In this document: positions 45,975 through 56,883 of the stretch, piece after piece | Layout of the letters: the number at the start of each line of letters is the position of its first letter | How positions within the stretch are numbered: position 1 is the first letter of the stretch | Assembly: GCA_950097015.1 (NCBI GenBank) | Contig: CATNEN010000039.1 | Location: 14,726,501 to 14,790,500 of the forward strand | Length of the DNA: 64,000 bases | Direction: 5' to 3' | From: Macrostomum hystrix | Taxonomy: Eukaryota > Platyhelminthes > Macrostomidae | Translations under genes and position numbers: made by a program | Notes under the pieces: model-generated | What the model was told of the DNA's origin: nothing | What the model saw: only the letters and a program-made list of their open reading frames with translations | The model's database searches: none

Positions 45975-47925
45975 AGCAGCGCCAGCAGCAGCCGCGCCTT
46001 GGTTGGGGTTGCAAAAGTCGCTCGCCGCGCTAGCAGCAGCCGCCCCTTGGTTGGGGTTGCAAAAGTCGCTCGCCGCGCTAGCAGCAGCCGCCCCTTGGTT
46101 GGGGTTGCAAAAGTCGCTCGCCGCACTAGCAGCAGTCGCCCCTTGGTTGGGGTTGCAAAAGTCGCTCGCCGCGCTAGCAGCAGCCGCCCCTTGGTTGGGG
46201 TTGCAAAAGTCGCTCGCCGCGCTAGCAGCAGCCGCCCCTTGGTTGGGGTTGCAAAAGTCGCTCGCCGCGCTAGCAGCAGCCGCCCCTTGGTTGGGGTTGC
46301 AAAAGTCGCTCGCCGCACTAGCAGCAGTCGCCCCTTGGTTGGGGTTGCAAAAGTCGCTCGCCGCGCTAGCAGCAGCCGCCCCTTGGTTGGGGTTGCAAAA
46401 GTCGCTCGCCGCGCTAGCAGCAGCCGCCCCTTGGTTGGGGTTGCAAAAGTCGCTCGCCGCGCTAGCAGCAGCCGCCCCTTGGTTGGGGTTTCAAAAGTCG
46501 CTCGCCGCGCTAGCAGCAGTCGCCCCTTGGTTGGGGTTGCAAAAGTCGCTCGCCGCGCTAGCAGCAGCCGCCCCTTGGTTGGGGTTGCAAAAGTCGCTCG
46601 CCGCGCTAGCAGCAGCCGCCCCTTGGTTGGGGTTGCAAAAGTCGCTCGCCGCACTAGCAGCAGTCGCCCCTTGGTTGGGGTTGCAAAAGTCGCTCGCCGC
46701 GCTAGCAGCAGCCGCCCCTTGGTTGGGGTTGCAAAAGTCGCTCGCCGCGCTAGCAGCAGCCGCCCCTTGGTTGGGGTTGCAAAAGTCGCTCGCCGCACTA
46801 GCAGCAGTCGCCCCTTGGTTGGGGTTGCAAAAGTCGCTCGCCGCGCTAGCAGCAGCCGCCCCTTGGTTGGGGTTGCAAAAGTCGCTCGCCGCGCTAGCAG
46901 CAGCCGCCCCTTGGTTGGGGTTGCAAAAGTCGCTCGCCGCGCTAGCAGCAGCCGCCCCTTGGTTGGGGTTGCAAAAGTCGCTCGCCGCACTAGCAGCAGT
47001 CGCCCCTTGGTTGGGGTTGCAAAAGTCGCTCGCCGCGCTAGCAGCAGCCGCCCCTTGGTTGGGGTTGCAAAAGTCGCTCGCCGCGCTAGCAGCAGCCGCC
47101 CCTTGGTTGGGGTTGCAAAAGTCGCTCGCCGCGCTAGCAGCAGCCGCCCCTTGGTTGGGGTTTCAAAAGTCGCTCGCCGCGCTAGCAGCAGTCGCCCCTT
47201 GGTTGGGGTTGCAAAAGTCGCTCGCCGCGCTAGCAGCAGCCGCCCCTTGGTTGGGGTTGCAAAAGTCGCTCGCCGCGCTAGCAGCAGCCGCCCCTTGGTT
47301 GGGGTTGCAAAAGTCGCTCGCCGCACTAGCAGCAGTCGCCCCTTGGTTGGGGTTGCAAAAGTCGCTCGCCGCGCTAGCAGCAGCCGCCCCTTGGTTGGGG
47401 TTGCAAAAGTCGCTCGCCGCGCTAGCAGCAGCCGCCCCTTGGTTGGGGTTGCAAAAGTCGCTCGCCGCGCTAGCAGCAGCCGCCCCTTGGTTGGGGTTTC
47501 AAAAGTCGCTCGCCGCGCTAGCAGCAGTCGCCCCTTGGTTGGGGTTGCAAAAGTCGCTCGCCGCGCTAGCAGCAGCCGCCCCTTGGTTGGGGTTGCAAAA
47601 GTCGCTCGCCGCGCTAGCAGCAGCCGCCCCTTGGTTGGGGTTGCAAAAGTCGCTCGCCGCACTAGCAGCAGTCGCCCCTTGGTTGGGGTTGCAAAAGTCG
47701 CTCGCCGCGCTAGCAGCAGCCGCCCCTTGGTTGGGGTTGCAAAAGTCGCTCGCCGCGCTAGCAGCAGTCGCCCCTTGGTTGGGGTTTCAAAAGTCGCTCG
47801 CCGCGATAGCAGCAGCCGCCCCTTGGTTGGGGTTGCAAAAGTCGCTCGCCGCGCTAGCAGCAGTCGCCCCTTGGTTGGGGTTTCAAAAGTCGCTCGCCGC
47901 GCTAGCAGCAGCCGCCCCCCGTTCG
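45975..47925 (+). repeat. 48-bp GC-rich minisatellite, about 40 copies
   Basis: The unit contains CCCCTTGGTTGGGGTTGC, then AAAAGTCGCTCGCCGC. Three frames stay open for about 650 codons because the period is a multiple of three and lacks stops. Variants (GCGCTA/GCACTA, AGCCG/AGTCG, GGTTGC/GGTTTC) recur as higher-order groups of two to four units. CCCCTTGGTTGGGG is itself a near palindrome. I see no start context, splice sites or domain to support a protein. Confidence 0.9.
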
Positions 47926-48186
47926 GAGTCGTCGCTGACAGCAGCATTCGGCTTTGACCGCTCTCTGTGAAAAGTGAAAACCAAAGTTTTTTTATGGAAT
48001 GCAGCTTTTGAACTGCAGACGGTAATTGGGTTTAAGGGCGACTTTGTGGATTTGGGGGCGCCTCCATTTTTGGCGGCAGCCTCCATTGCCACTGTGGCCG
48101 CCTCCATTGCCGCTGCGGCCGATTCCACCTCCGCCGAAGCCTCATCCAAAGCCACCACCGCGGGCTCCGCCACCGCCGCGAATTGA
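47926..48186. other. Short spacer between two arrays
   Basis: It contains a low-complexity GCC-rich stretch (about 48060-48180) that reads Ala-rich on either strand. I do not support a gene. Confidence 0.4.
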
Positions 48187-49243
48187 CAAAAGGCAATTAA
48201 TAGCCAAAAGGCAATTAATCACCAAAAGGCAATTAATCACCAAAAGGCAATTAATAGCCAAAAGGCAATTAACAGCCAAAAGGCAATTAATCACCAAAAG
48301 GCAATTAATCACCAAAAGGCAATTAATCACCAAAAGGCAATAAATAGCCAAAAGGCAATTAACAGCCAAAAGGCAATTAACAGCCAAAAGGCAATTAATA
48401 GCCAAAAGGCAATTAATCACCAAAAGGCAATTAACAGCCAAAAGGCAATTAACAGCCAAAAGGCAATTAATCACCAAAAGGCAATTAACAGCCAAAAGGC
48501 AATTAACAGCCAAAAGGCAATTAATCACCAAAAGGCAATTAATCACCAAAAGGCAATTAATAGCCAAAAGGCTATTAATCACCAAAAGGCAATTAATAGC
48601 CAAAAGGCAATTAATCACCAAAAGGCAATTAATCACCAAAAGGCAATTAATCACCAAAAGGCAATTAACAGCCAAAAGGCAATTAATAGCCAAAAGGCAA
48701 TTAATCACCAAAAGGCAATTAACAGCCAAAAGGCAATTAATCACCAAAAGGCAATTAATCACCAAAAGGCAATTAACAGCCAAAAGGCAATTAACAGCCA
48801 AAAGGCAATTAATAGCCAAAAGGCAATTAATAGCCAAAAGGCAATTAATAGCCAAAAGGCAATTAATAGCCAAAAGGCAATTAATAGCCAAAAGGCAATT
48901 AATAGCCAAAAGGCAATTAATAGCCAAAAGGCAATTAATAGCCAAAAGGCAATTAATAGCCAAAAGGCTATTAATCACCAAAAGGCAATTAATAGCCAAA
49001 AGGCAATTAATAGCCAAAAGGCAATTAATAGCCAAAAGGCTATTAATCACCAAAAGGCAATTAATAGCCAAAAGGCAATTAATCACCAAAAGGCAATTAA
49101 TAGCCAAAAGGCAATTAATCACCAAAAGGCAATTAACAGCCAAAAGGCAATTAATCACCAAAAAGGCAATTAACAGCCAAAAGGCAATTAATCACCAAAA
49201 AGGCAATTAACAGCCAAAAGGCAATTAATCACCAAAAAGGCAA
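48187..49243 (+). repeat. 18-bp minisatellite, about 59 copies
   Basis: The unit is AAAAGGCAATTAATCACC, alternating with variants ending AATAGCC or AACAGCC. Runs of about nine consecutive AATAGCC-type units occur near 48800-48970. The last few units carry an extra A. The minus frame is open (INCLL repeats) but has no sign of being a gene. Confidence 0.95.
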
Positions 49244-49751
49244 ATGGTGCATTTCACGTGCTTTCATCTAATTTGTCAGCTAATTCAGCGAAACGTGCGT
49301 GTGCAACGGTACCTTCCGCAGTTTCAGCAGGGCATGGCGACGTCCGTCGTGTTTGCGGATGGTGTAGGGACTCTAGTTGAAGTTCCTCATTCTACCTCGT
49401 TGTGACTCTTTGTCGCTTACCCTCCTTTCTTTGTTATCTTTGTCCCTTCCTCTTCGTTTCGCTGCTGCTTTCGCCAAGTTTTTGCCTCTCTCGTGCATCT
49501 TTGTTCGTGCTTTGGGGGCACAAAATGACTACTTTCAAACATCAAGCCAGGTTTAACTGGTCATTGTGCAGCTTGCACGGAGTGTTAAAATATAATTCGG
49601 AATCCAGAGATATATATATACATATATTGTCATAAAATATGACAAGCCTGGCATGCTTGGGATTTGCAACGGAAATCGGTCAGTTTTTGTTATTGAGTTG
49701 AGACTTTTAGAGCCTTGATATTTTCATACAACTTTCCATACATTCAATACA
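49244..49751. other. Spacer downstream of the Ly6-like membrane protein gene
   Basis: It is pyrimidine-rich at 49385-49500, with an ATATAT stretch at 49608-49628. A 77-codon plus frame at 49402 is Leu/Ser/Cys-rich by composition only. It should contain the 3' UTR of the minus-strand gene; I see no clear AATAAA signal. Confidence 0.4.
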
Positions 49752-50577
49752 TCAAAAAATGAAAGAATAAAGCTTAAATCGCCAAATAAACAGCGCAATC
49801 AGAATCGCGATCAGCATCGCGCAGCCCAGCAGTACGGCTACGAGCAGCCATTTCGGGTGCCAAGCATCCCCAGAAGTCGCGGTTGCAGACGGAATGTAGA
49901 TTCGTAATGTGAGACAATCCGTTTTTTCTGCATTCGGTCTACATTCGTAGCGTTCAAGTGCGGTTTCATGGTCATAATCATAACGATTGTTGATCCAATT
50001 TTCACAGCCGATAATGTCTGCGTTTGCTTGAGTTTGCTCAGATCGAGGCTTTTTAGAAACAATTTTAAGACACTTTTCAGATGGACTGCAATAAGCTTCA
50101 GCATATTCTTTAGACAATCTTAAGTAGTTAAGGCATGGTACCAGATCACGTTCTAGATCATTGACCAAGTTTAATACACTCGCTTTATTGCAGTTATCAC
50201 CCGTGCAGTCTTTGCAATATTTTGTAGCAGGACAGGCGCCGCAACCATATTTCAGTGCCTAAAAAGTTTCCGCATAGGGCAAAATTTATAGGGAAAACTG
50301 TTGCTTTCTGATTTCTAATTGATATGCTAATTAAATTAGTTTAATTCATTCCGTCACTCACCACTCCATTTTCAGGTTTTCTTCTAGGATCATATTCTAC
50401 GTTGCACTTGGTGATTCTTGGAGGACAATGTGTTTCAGCATCATCCATTGAATCTTTCTTATATAGAGCGAATGTTGCTATCCAATTTTGCGACCAGATA
50501 CATTTAATACAATCAGCCAGCTGAATGCCTCCAAGTGCAAGAAACACGCAAACAATAACCAGCTTCATAGTCGTCAT
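49752..50577 (-). CDS. Ly6/uPAR-like single-pass membrane protein
   Basis: Two exons, 50362-50577 and 49752-50258, join in phase 0 (donor GTGAGT, acceptor TTTTTAG) to 240 residues plus stop. Residues 1-23 form a signal peptide (MTTMKLVIVCVFLALGG). Domain 1, about 24-97, is Ly6-like: IKC...HC...KC, then after the intron C..C.....C..C....CN with the hallmark CKDCTGDNCN. About 105-185 is a second cysteine-rich region with similar early spacing but no C-N ending. A membrane segment follows (WLLVAVLLG...LIALFIW) and then a nine-residue tail. It is likely a cell-surface protein; the ligand is unknown. The intron cuts the Ly6 fold at the same position and phase as in the giant gene at the left of the window. 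Confidence 0.82.
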
Positions 50578-51816
50578 GATTGCCAGCTTCGATTCCGAAT
50601 AGCCCAGTTAGATTTGGTCGATTAGCTGGCAGGTGGCAGTTGAACTGCAGTCAATTCTTGATCAGGTTTGCAACGGCTGAGTAGAATCGGCCAGAATGCT
50701 CAGTCGAGTGTTGTCAGTTGTTGGATTTGATCGCTGCCCCTTCAATATGCTGCAGAAAATGCAGGTGCGAGCCGGCTCGGTCTATGGCTGACACAGGGGT
50801 GCCCGCCTTTTGTCTATGGCAAATTTCAGCTCTACTTTGCTTTTTTCATGCATGACTATTCTGAGATGAATTTTTGTGTTGTACTATTAGAAATCTTTCT
50901 AGCTTATTGGAGTTTCTCTCTAACAAAGAATTATTGCACTTTACAAGCATGGAATGTATGTTTCCCATGGGCCCACATTTGACAGACAGGGCGAGCCAGG
51001 TTAACGAAAACTAGGCTAGTAATGAAGTCGGTGACTTATTACGGGATGAGTGAGCCGTCATGCATATCAAAGTACTTATTAATAAAGACTTATTAAAGAC
51101 TCTGACTGACCCCTGCCCTTCCGTTCTCTCTCCCAGACCCGCCATAAATCTCTTGGCGTTCAGTGATTTCTCAAACTTTCAATAAAGAGAGGGGGCGCAG
51201 TGTCATTCGTCCAACTTTTCTAATTATCAATCCCCGCTATATATACAAGTCTAGATTTCTAGATTCGAGAAATTGATTGATTCGAGAAATTGCACCACTA
51301 AAATCTTATGATTAACCTTATGAGAAATTGGCATAAGGCCAGCGTGTCAAAATTACTGCAATGTGCCTTCCATTTCGAAAAATAGAATTTTCCAAATCGA
51401 ATTTGGGATTTTCACATCCACTTTCGGGGCAAGTGGATGCTTAGAAAATTCAAAATATAAATTTTGTGCGCATATCTTTTGCTCTTCTAAAAACTGAAGC
51501 TGCATTCAAATCGCACACCAAATACGTTCTGGCCATGCAGTTTTGGACCTCGAAAAAATGACTAAAAATGACCAAAATCTCGTTTTCAGGATTCAATTAC
51601 CCACATCTTCGGTAAAAAACATCCAATTAGTCTGAAACCAACATTGTCGTATAGGCAACACCCAAGAAAGTTGGTTGACATGTGTTGAAATGACATGTGT
51701 TACATGTTTTGCAAAAACCGCATCCAAATCGGTTTAACTGGGTAAAAGCGGCAATCGTTAAAAGTTGAAAAACGTGCTTTCCTATCCCGACACGTTGGTT
51801 ACATCTTATCAAGATG
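50578..51816. other. Spacer upstream of the Ly6-like membrane protein
   Basis: There is no recognised gene or array. The promoter of the minus-strand gene should be just above 50580, but no TATA box is evident. It contains GC-poor sequence with AATTTTCC-type motifs near 51370-51460. Confidence 0.45.
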
Positions 51817-52010
51817 CAGTGGCGGCGCAGGGGGGGGGGGGGGGGGGGGGGGGCGGGGGGGGGCGGGCTGCCCCCGGGTGACCACCCCTCACCACCCTCA
51901 GGGGGTGACCACCCACTTAAAAAAAATTGGTACTTTACCAAGTAAAGTGGTGGCCGGGGGGTGACCACCCAACCACCGCCCCCCCAGCTGGAGGTCCTGC
52001 GCCGCCACTG
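51817..52010. mobile_element. 194-bp MITE with 8-bp target duplication, hAT-like
   Basis: The ends are CAGTGGCGGCGCAGG and its reverse complement CCTGCGCCGCCACTG. It is flanked on both sides by TCAAGATG (51809-51816 and 52011-52018). The interior has a G-run at about 51830-51867 and GTGACCACCC motifs in both orientations. An 8-bp duplication with CAG-starting inverted repeats fits the hAT superfamily. It is non-coding. Confidence 0.85.
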
Positions 52011-52254
52011 TCAAGATGAGATATCGCATCCGTAATGACTCGCCAACGCTCGGCTTCCTCTTGGCCATTACTGGAAGATGGCCAAGTAGAACAATCCCAA
52101 CTCGAAGAAAATATTCTCGTAATAGCTGGTGGTGTTCTTTGTTTAAATTAGGCATTTGTTTATTAGATGTATATTAGAAATATAGCTAGCAGTGCAGCTA
52201 CCTATATTTTTATAAATTTCGAAAGCATAATTTTTCGAAAAAAAACTTGAGACT

Positions 52255-52405
52255 AATAGAATATATTATTGAGGATTGGAATGAATTATCGAGTGAAATC
52301 ATGAATTATTAAGGGGGAAGCATGAATTGTCGAAGCGGTAGACCCAATTATCGAAGGGAAGTATGAATTTTCGAGGCAGTAAAATGAATTATCAAGGGTA
52401 TGCAC
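52255..52405 (+). repeat. Degenerate repeat of ATGAATTATCGAGG-type units
   Basis: Five or six diverged units of about 23-28 bases share GAATTATCGA/GAATTGTCGA cores. It looks like a decayed minisatellite. Confidence 0.5.
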
Positions 52406-52542
52406 TTATATGCGAGCAGCAATGCCCGTTGTTCTCAACGGCTTCTGAGCCCTTCTTTCAAGTTTCAACAAAACTGCCTGATACAAGAAACTCTCAACTG
52501 CTTCTCTATGACGTCAGTTTTTTGTTGATAGCATTCCTGTGA

Positions 52543-52641
52543 GCTATATAAGAGTTTTATTGCACACAAACGAAGCCAAGCTATGACTTTTGCCCAGACT
52601 AAAAAATATAGTTAAAACTAATAAAAAACTGACTTTCAATG
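52543..52641 (+). promoter_or_regulatory. TATA box and possible start region cut off by repeats
   Basis: GAGCTATATAAGAG at 52540-52553 is a strong TATA match. About 90 bases downstream an ATG (52639) opens a 36-codon frame that runs into the 17-bp array and stops. This could be the remains of a gene start whose body was displaced by the array and the LTR element. It is an inference only. Confidence 0.35.
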
Positions 52642-52705
52642 GTTAAAAAAGCTGCAAAGCAGAGGCATACAGCGACCCGAAATAGGCTACACAAACAGAC
52701 AACCA

Positions 52706-53158
52706 AGACTGTTAGACACCCAAGACTGTTAGACACCCAAGACTGTTAGACACCCAAGACTGTTAGACACCCAAGACTGTTAGACACCCAATACTGTTAG
52801 ACACCCAAGACTGTTAGACACCCAAGACTGTTAGACACCCAATACTGTTAGACACCCAAGACTGTTAGACACCCAAGACTGTTAGACACCCAATACTGTT
52901 AGACACCCAAGACTGTTAGACACCCAAGACTGTTAGACACCCAATACTGTTAGACACCCAAGACTGTTAGACACCCAATACTGTTAGACACCCAAGACTG
53001 TTAGACACCCAATACTGTTAGACACCCAATACTGTTAGACACCCAAGACTGTTAGACACCCAATACTGTTAGACACCCAAGACTGTTAGACACCCAAGAC
53101 TGTTAGACACCCAAGACTGTTAGATACTCAAGACTGTTGGACACCAAAGACTGTTAGT
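52706..53158 (+). repeat. 17-bp minisatellite, about 26 copies
   Basis: The unit is AGACTGTTAGACACCCA, with a common variant starting ATACTG. Units near the right end are diverged. The LTR element inserted about 60 bases beyond it. Confidence 0.95.
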
Positions 53159-53219
53159 TAGAAAACCAAGACATAGGATGTGGGATCTGAACGGAGGAAT
53201 CTGAGAAAGAACGATTTGA

Positions 53220-55555
53220 TGATGTGGAGTGTACTTCGGAATCGAGTGGGGTTGTGAGCCAGCCTAATTTTTCCAATTTTTAGCAAGTCAATAATCGCGA
53301 CCCACATAGCAGCTGGCCGCAGAACACCATCATTAATCTTAGGGCCAGACTTGGGGCGGAGGTGAATTAAGTAGCCGCCGATTCCCTTTGTCTCGGATCT
53401 GTCTAGTCCCCTGTAGGAGTGACTGATCGCGGAAATAGCAATACTGTATGGACTAGTTTAAGTTATAATTCCCCTCCAAACCGCGATCAGGTTGTCGGGA
53501 TCACTCATGCGTTTAGAGTGAGCTTTAATTCTTCATGTCCCTCTTCTTTACTGTAACCCGAGCCGAAGCTCGATTATGACCTTTCCCCCTTTAGATACAT
53601 GTAACGACACTATAGGCAGGTCGGCGCCTGCGCTTCCCATATCCCGGCGGGATCACAATCATTGGCCGACTGCCGGCAGACGCTCCTAGTGGGGCATCTG
53701 GCGATTCTCGCCGCCGCTTCAGTGGGCAATTGGGGTGGCATTATGCCGACCCGATTCCTCGCTGACAGGCCGGCGAGCATGTGGGTTATTTTGATGAATG
53801 CGAGGTTGGCGGAGCTGCAGGACTATTTAAGGAAGCGCGCTGCGCTGCCCCTAGGAAAAAAAGCTTCCCGAACCCTCCCCCGAACCTACCCTTTCCGCCC
53901 TTACAACCTTTTTCCCTTGTCCGGTCCCGGAACTCGGTCCGTGGACTCTCCCCCTTCTAGGCTAGCACTTAGTCCCTGAGCCTAAGGCTCCAGAGCATAG
54001 CAGCAGGCAACTACCTGCTAGTGCCCTTAAGCGCAAGCCACCTCCTTAGGTGCGCTCCAAATTGAGCCTTGAGCTCCCTGCAGTCTGGCCCCTTGCCAAC
54101 TGTACTCAGCAATCCCTCACCTTTTCTCCCGTTCATTTGCATTCCCCCGCGAGATCGACGGCCTGCAGCCTGTCAACCAGCGTAGTCAGATAAGTAACCC
54201 GCGCAGCGGACTTTTATTGCTATCCCTAAGGGATTTACTATTTAGCTAGTGGGTAATAAGGGCAAGGGCAAGGATTTGATTTAGCCTAATAAAACTATTA
54301 AATCACAGCTTATCTAACTTATTGGGCAACTTAATAACAACTTGAATCCTTTTTACTATGCATTTCACTTTCTCTTATTTTATCGTTAGACAGCCCTCGA
54401 TCATGAGTGGCTAACTTATTAGGGGGATGGGCTCTGGTGATGCCTAGCTGAAAGCTGCGGCAGGAGGATAACTGTGAGCGCGCATGAAAGTAATAAGGAG
54501 CTAGGGATTTGCGAGTAATATGCGGAGCGTAGCATGTGTTTCTCTGCTAGGGGTGGGGGAATTCCTTGGCGGGTTTTTCCTCTCTTTCTGGCAGATCAAG
54601 GAGTGCGTGTCAACCTCCCTTGTCAATTAGTGTTTCCCTTCTGTTCCCCGCCTCTCGCTGCCGCCGCCATGGGAGCGAGGGGTGTGATCTAATAATCACC
54701 GCTTGCATAATCACTCAGCCAGTGTTCTGCTCAATCTCTCCTGCCTCTGATTTCCTCATCTCACACAGATTCGGATTTGCTAGTTATTTAATGTGTAGGC
54801 TGCAATCTAATGTACGGAATGTGTCTAATGTCTCATGAGTAGGATTCTGGCTATGGATTTCTCATTCGGGTTCGGAGTACCACCTTTCTAGACCACTGTA
54901 GCGCAGTTTCAGGAATCCCCTTGTGAGGCGTGACTCGATCCATTCTGGGGTTCTCACCCTAGTCTAAAACGGAAGTTACAGAATGCTCTATTTTTCGGCT
55001 TGTCTAAGATCTGTGTGACAAACTGGGAGCCGCGAGCTCCGGGGACCCAAGTTCCCAAATGTCTGCGGTGGCAACGTAGGCGCATTGGGTGGTGGCGCTA
55101 CCTTCGATCATTATCCGCTTTGCCGATAGCCTTTCCGCATTTCTAAGACAAGAGCCTAGGCCGAGTCGACCACTGCTACCAAAGTTAGGAGTCAGTTACG
55201 AACATGCTACTGATGACAGTAGGCTATCTAGCCCTGTCCTATTCGCTTGCGGGTAGTCCGACATCTATTTAGACTTTTAGCCGGTTTCGAGCACTGCTTG
55301 GGGTGGGCACGGCAGTCATGCCTGTGGCCTATGGGTTGGGTGGGACTGGCCAGCCTGAGGCCAATAGGACCACTCACTTGCATCCTTTGTACCGCCCCAT
55401 CTCTCCCTTCATCTCTCCCTTCATCCCTCCCTTCGTCATCCCTCTCTGCGACAACTCGCGGCAGCAGCGATCGACCTCCGACTCTATCGTCGTTTTCCAC
55501 ACTCCTATCTTTCATGAGGGCGGTCATCGGCTAGCAAAAGACCCGCACTAGTTCA
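53220..55555 (+). repeat. 5' LTR
   Basis: TG...CA ends and the match to 61471-63806 define it. A TATA-like TATTTAAG at 53824-53831 and an AATAAA at 54288-54293 suggest U3 up to about 53855, R to about 54310 and U5 after that. There is a pyrimidine-rich CATCTCTCCCTT microsatellite at about 55397-55445. At 2.3 kb it is long for an animal LTR. Open frames inside it are identical in both LTRs and show no domain. Confidence 0.92.
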
Positions 55556-55577
55556 ATGGTGGCATCGAGGTGGGATC
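55556..55577 (+). other. Primer binding site
   Basis: Two bases after the LTR comes TGGTGGCATCGAGGTGGGAT. Its complement ends in CCA and resembles the 3' end of a tRNA, as expected for a minus-strand primer site. I could not identify the tRNA by eye. Confidence 0.6.
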
Positions 55578-55982
55578 TAGAAAGGGCGCGAAACGAACCT
55601 GAATTTTTCAATTGTTAGTTTAGCGCCGCAGATTTCTGTGGTAGTTAGCCGTAAGGGCTTCTTCTAGATTTCATCTTCCGTATGCCTAAATCTTATCTCT
55701 AGAGACTGGACTTCAGTTCGAGTAACTGTCAATTAATTTTCTTTGAACAGTTTCAATTTGATTCGGACTTTAATGTAAGGATTTTGTTAGGATTTCCAAA
55801 ATTTCTGATTAGTGACTTTCTACTATGAGTAGGCTGTGTGAGCGGACTTCATGCTAGAGTGTCTTCGGGTTAGTGGCTGCTGCAGGAGTCGGGGACTGTC
55901 TGTGGGGTTTTCCCGCGTGATTGATCTGGGAGGGGCCATTCTTAACGAGGGACCGGGCAACGCCGTTCGGCCTTCTAACCGA

Positions 55983-56040
55983 GCGAGGGGAGCCCCCGGC
56001 AATGCAGCCGGGAATCGATGACTCGCCGAGCACCGGGGAT
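55983..56040 (+). other. Leader hairpin module, copy A
   Basis: GCGAGGGGAGCCC is followed by the perfect stem CCCGGC-AATGCA-GCCGGG (55995-56012) and then GATGACTC...GGGGATT. A second copy lies 366 bases downstream. It sits between the primer site and gag, where retroelements carry packaging and dimerisation signals; that role is inferred. Confidence 0.6.
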
Positions 56041-56348
56041 TGGTTCTCTTGGGCAGCTTGCGGGCCTGCTTACGTGTACCTGATTTTGAAAGTGTCACAT
56101 AACTTTGACCAAGTCTGACTTTGGTGGGGAACAGTTAGGGAGGTGGGACTTCTGAGGGAGGTCTAGCGACCCCCGTGCCCGCCTCTCGAAACTGCCTACT
56201 TCAAGTATGGGCTAGAATTCGGTCGGCACGTTTTTCTAAGAGATTCTTTGAGGGGTTTTCTAAATGGGGTAGCCAGGCTTTAGCCATGGACTCCTATCCG
56301 AGCGAGATCCCAGGTATATCCCCCCTGGGCTTCCCAGTCTCGTTAATC

Positions 56349-56409
56349 GCGAGGGGGGCCCCCGGCAATGCAGCCGGGAACCGATGACTCCCTGAACGAG
56401 TCGGGGATT
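56349..56409 (+). other. Leader hairpin module, copy B
   Basis: GCGAGGGGGGCCC is followed by the identical stem-loop CCCGGC-AATGCA-GCCGGG (56361-56378), then GAACCGATGACTC and GGGGATT. The stem and loop are unchanged between copies A and B, while the linker after GATGACTC differs, which suggests the hairpin matters. Confidence 0.6.
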
Positions 56410-56883
56410 ATCCCTTCTCTGAGTATCTTATTGAGGCGTGTACTTTCCAAGGTAGGGCGATAGGCTGTTGCAGGCGCAAGCTTGCAGTAGTACTGACCCC
56501 GCCGTACCTATAGTGCAACAGTCCGCTATAGGGTTGCAGAACGAGTGCTAAGTTAAAACCTAGACTTCTATGTCCCAAACTTAAGTGCGCGCAAACAGTT
56601 GTCAGTAGCCAAGGCTGGAAGCAAAGCTAGCCAGGGCCCTGGGCCCTTTTCTCTCTCACTGATCTTTGATCATTTTTGCAGTAGGGTTGCTCTCTAGGAG
56701 TAGGGAACTCGCCGCATTATTAATTAGGGCTGGACTTGACAGCTCAGGCTCATTTTCTTTCCCCCCCGCACGATCTCCAGTCGTGATCTGTTTTTCCTCT
56801 TCTCCTTTTCCCCCATTGTTGCATTAGCGACAGACCCCCCCTCTTTTTCATTCGCAAAATCCTCATTCCTCTTTTGGCCGAAA

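Noticed and set aside
48142-49161. Minus-strand 339-codon frame of INCLL repeats
   Set aside because: It is a direct translation of the 18-bp AAAAGGCAATTAAT-type satellite; hydrophobic but artefactual.
51627-52155. Minus-strand frames across the G-run
   Set aside because: They run through the MITE and its poly-G tract; no domain, and probably unreliable bases.
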